Position numbers and translations under genes: made by a program. The notes beneath the pieces were generated by a model. The model was not told the DNA's origin. It saw only the letters and a list, made by a program, of their open reading frames with translations, and did not search any database. Shown here piece after piece: positions 47,015 through 47,092 of a stretch of 47,092 bases of DNA. How positions within the stretch are numbered: the stretch's first letter is position 1; the number at the start of each line of letters is the position of its first letter. Source of the DNA: a virus. Where the stretch lies: IMG/VR virus record IMGVR_UViG_3300035085_000013, positions 1 through 47,092 of that record; one strand, 5' to 3'.

Positions 47015-47092
47015 TTACTTCTTGCCTCCCTGGTACTTTGTGGATGGCGGCTCCTTGGCAGGCTCCGAAGATTTGTTCAACTTTTGAACAAA
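46966..47092. repeat. Terminal overlap, right copy
   Basis: Identical to bases 1-127. Removing one copy gives a 46,965-bp circle. Confidence 0.9.

Noticed and set aside
1-47092. CRISPR array
   Set aside because: No regularly spaced repeats; the only dispersed repeats are the 15-bp palindrome and the start cassette.

Overview
This window is one complete phage genome assembled as a circle. Its last 127 bases (46966-47092) repeat its first 127 exactly, which leaves a unit of 46,965 bp. The virion genes suggest a podovirus-like tailed phage. There is a large terminase, a ~700-residue portal, a scaffold, an N4-gp56-like major capsid protein, a short-tail adaptor and nozzle pair and two very large internal (ejection) proteins. 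No tape-measure gene is visible. I see no integrase, tRNA or CRISPR. The host is unknown. A DUF3309 membrane peptide, an IGHNxGP motif and sigma70-type promoters point loosely to a proteobacterium, perhaps an alphaproteobacterium (inference).

Layout: two opposed transcription blocks. The plus strand from 7747 to 30874 carries early and replication genes, with one minus-strand island at 9582-10391 holding a probable small terminase. From 10702 to 17697 there are about 30 tightly packed small genes, mostly unknown, including KTSC, HIRAN and zinc-binding proteins. From 17741 to 30874 lie an HTH regulator, a DnaQ-type exonuclease, DUF3309 plus a GH16-like protein, a PD-(D/E)XK nuclease, dCMP deaminase, a Sak4-like ATPase, a DUF669-like ssDNA-binding protein, a ParB-methyltransferase fusion, a split family-A DNA polymerase and a helicase-like ATPase. 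The minus strand, read from 7698 down to 1 and round the circle from 47014 down to 30875, encodes packaging, head, tail, internal virion proteins and lysis.

The control region is probably 10392-10701, non-coding between divergent gene sets. Two facing copies of a promoter-like element (19 of 21 bases identical) flank an AT-rich stretch with a T-run and TATATATA. It could also be the replication origin. A 15-bp palindrome GTTCAA-N3-TTGAAC occurs six times across both blocks, five of them between genes, which suggests a phage-wide regulator; one copy lies just upstream of the HTH gene at 17741. Many early genes share an almost identical translation-start cassette, GGAGAAAGATC.

The most unusual content is in DNA metabolism. 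The family-A polymerase is cut immediately before motif A into two separately translated genes with two small genes between them, and its N-terminal part carries a uracil-DNA-glycosylase-like domain and a complete 3'-5' exonuclease. The PD-(D/E)XK nuclease looks circularly permuted: the module that normally comes first, with its CPRK cysteine and GxxxH motif, is at the C-terminus. A PP-loop APS-reductase-like Fe-S enzyme sits among the internal virion proteins.
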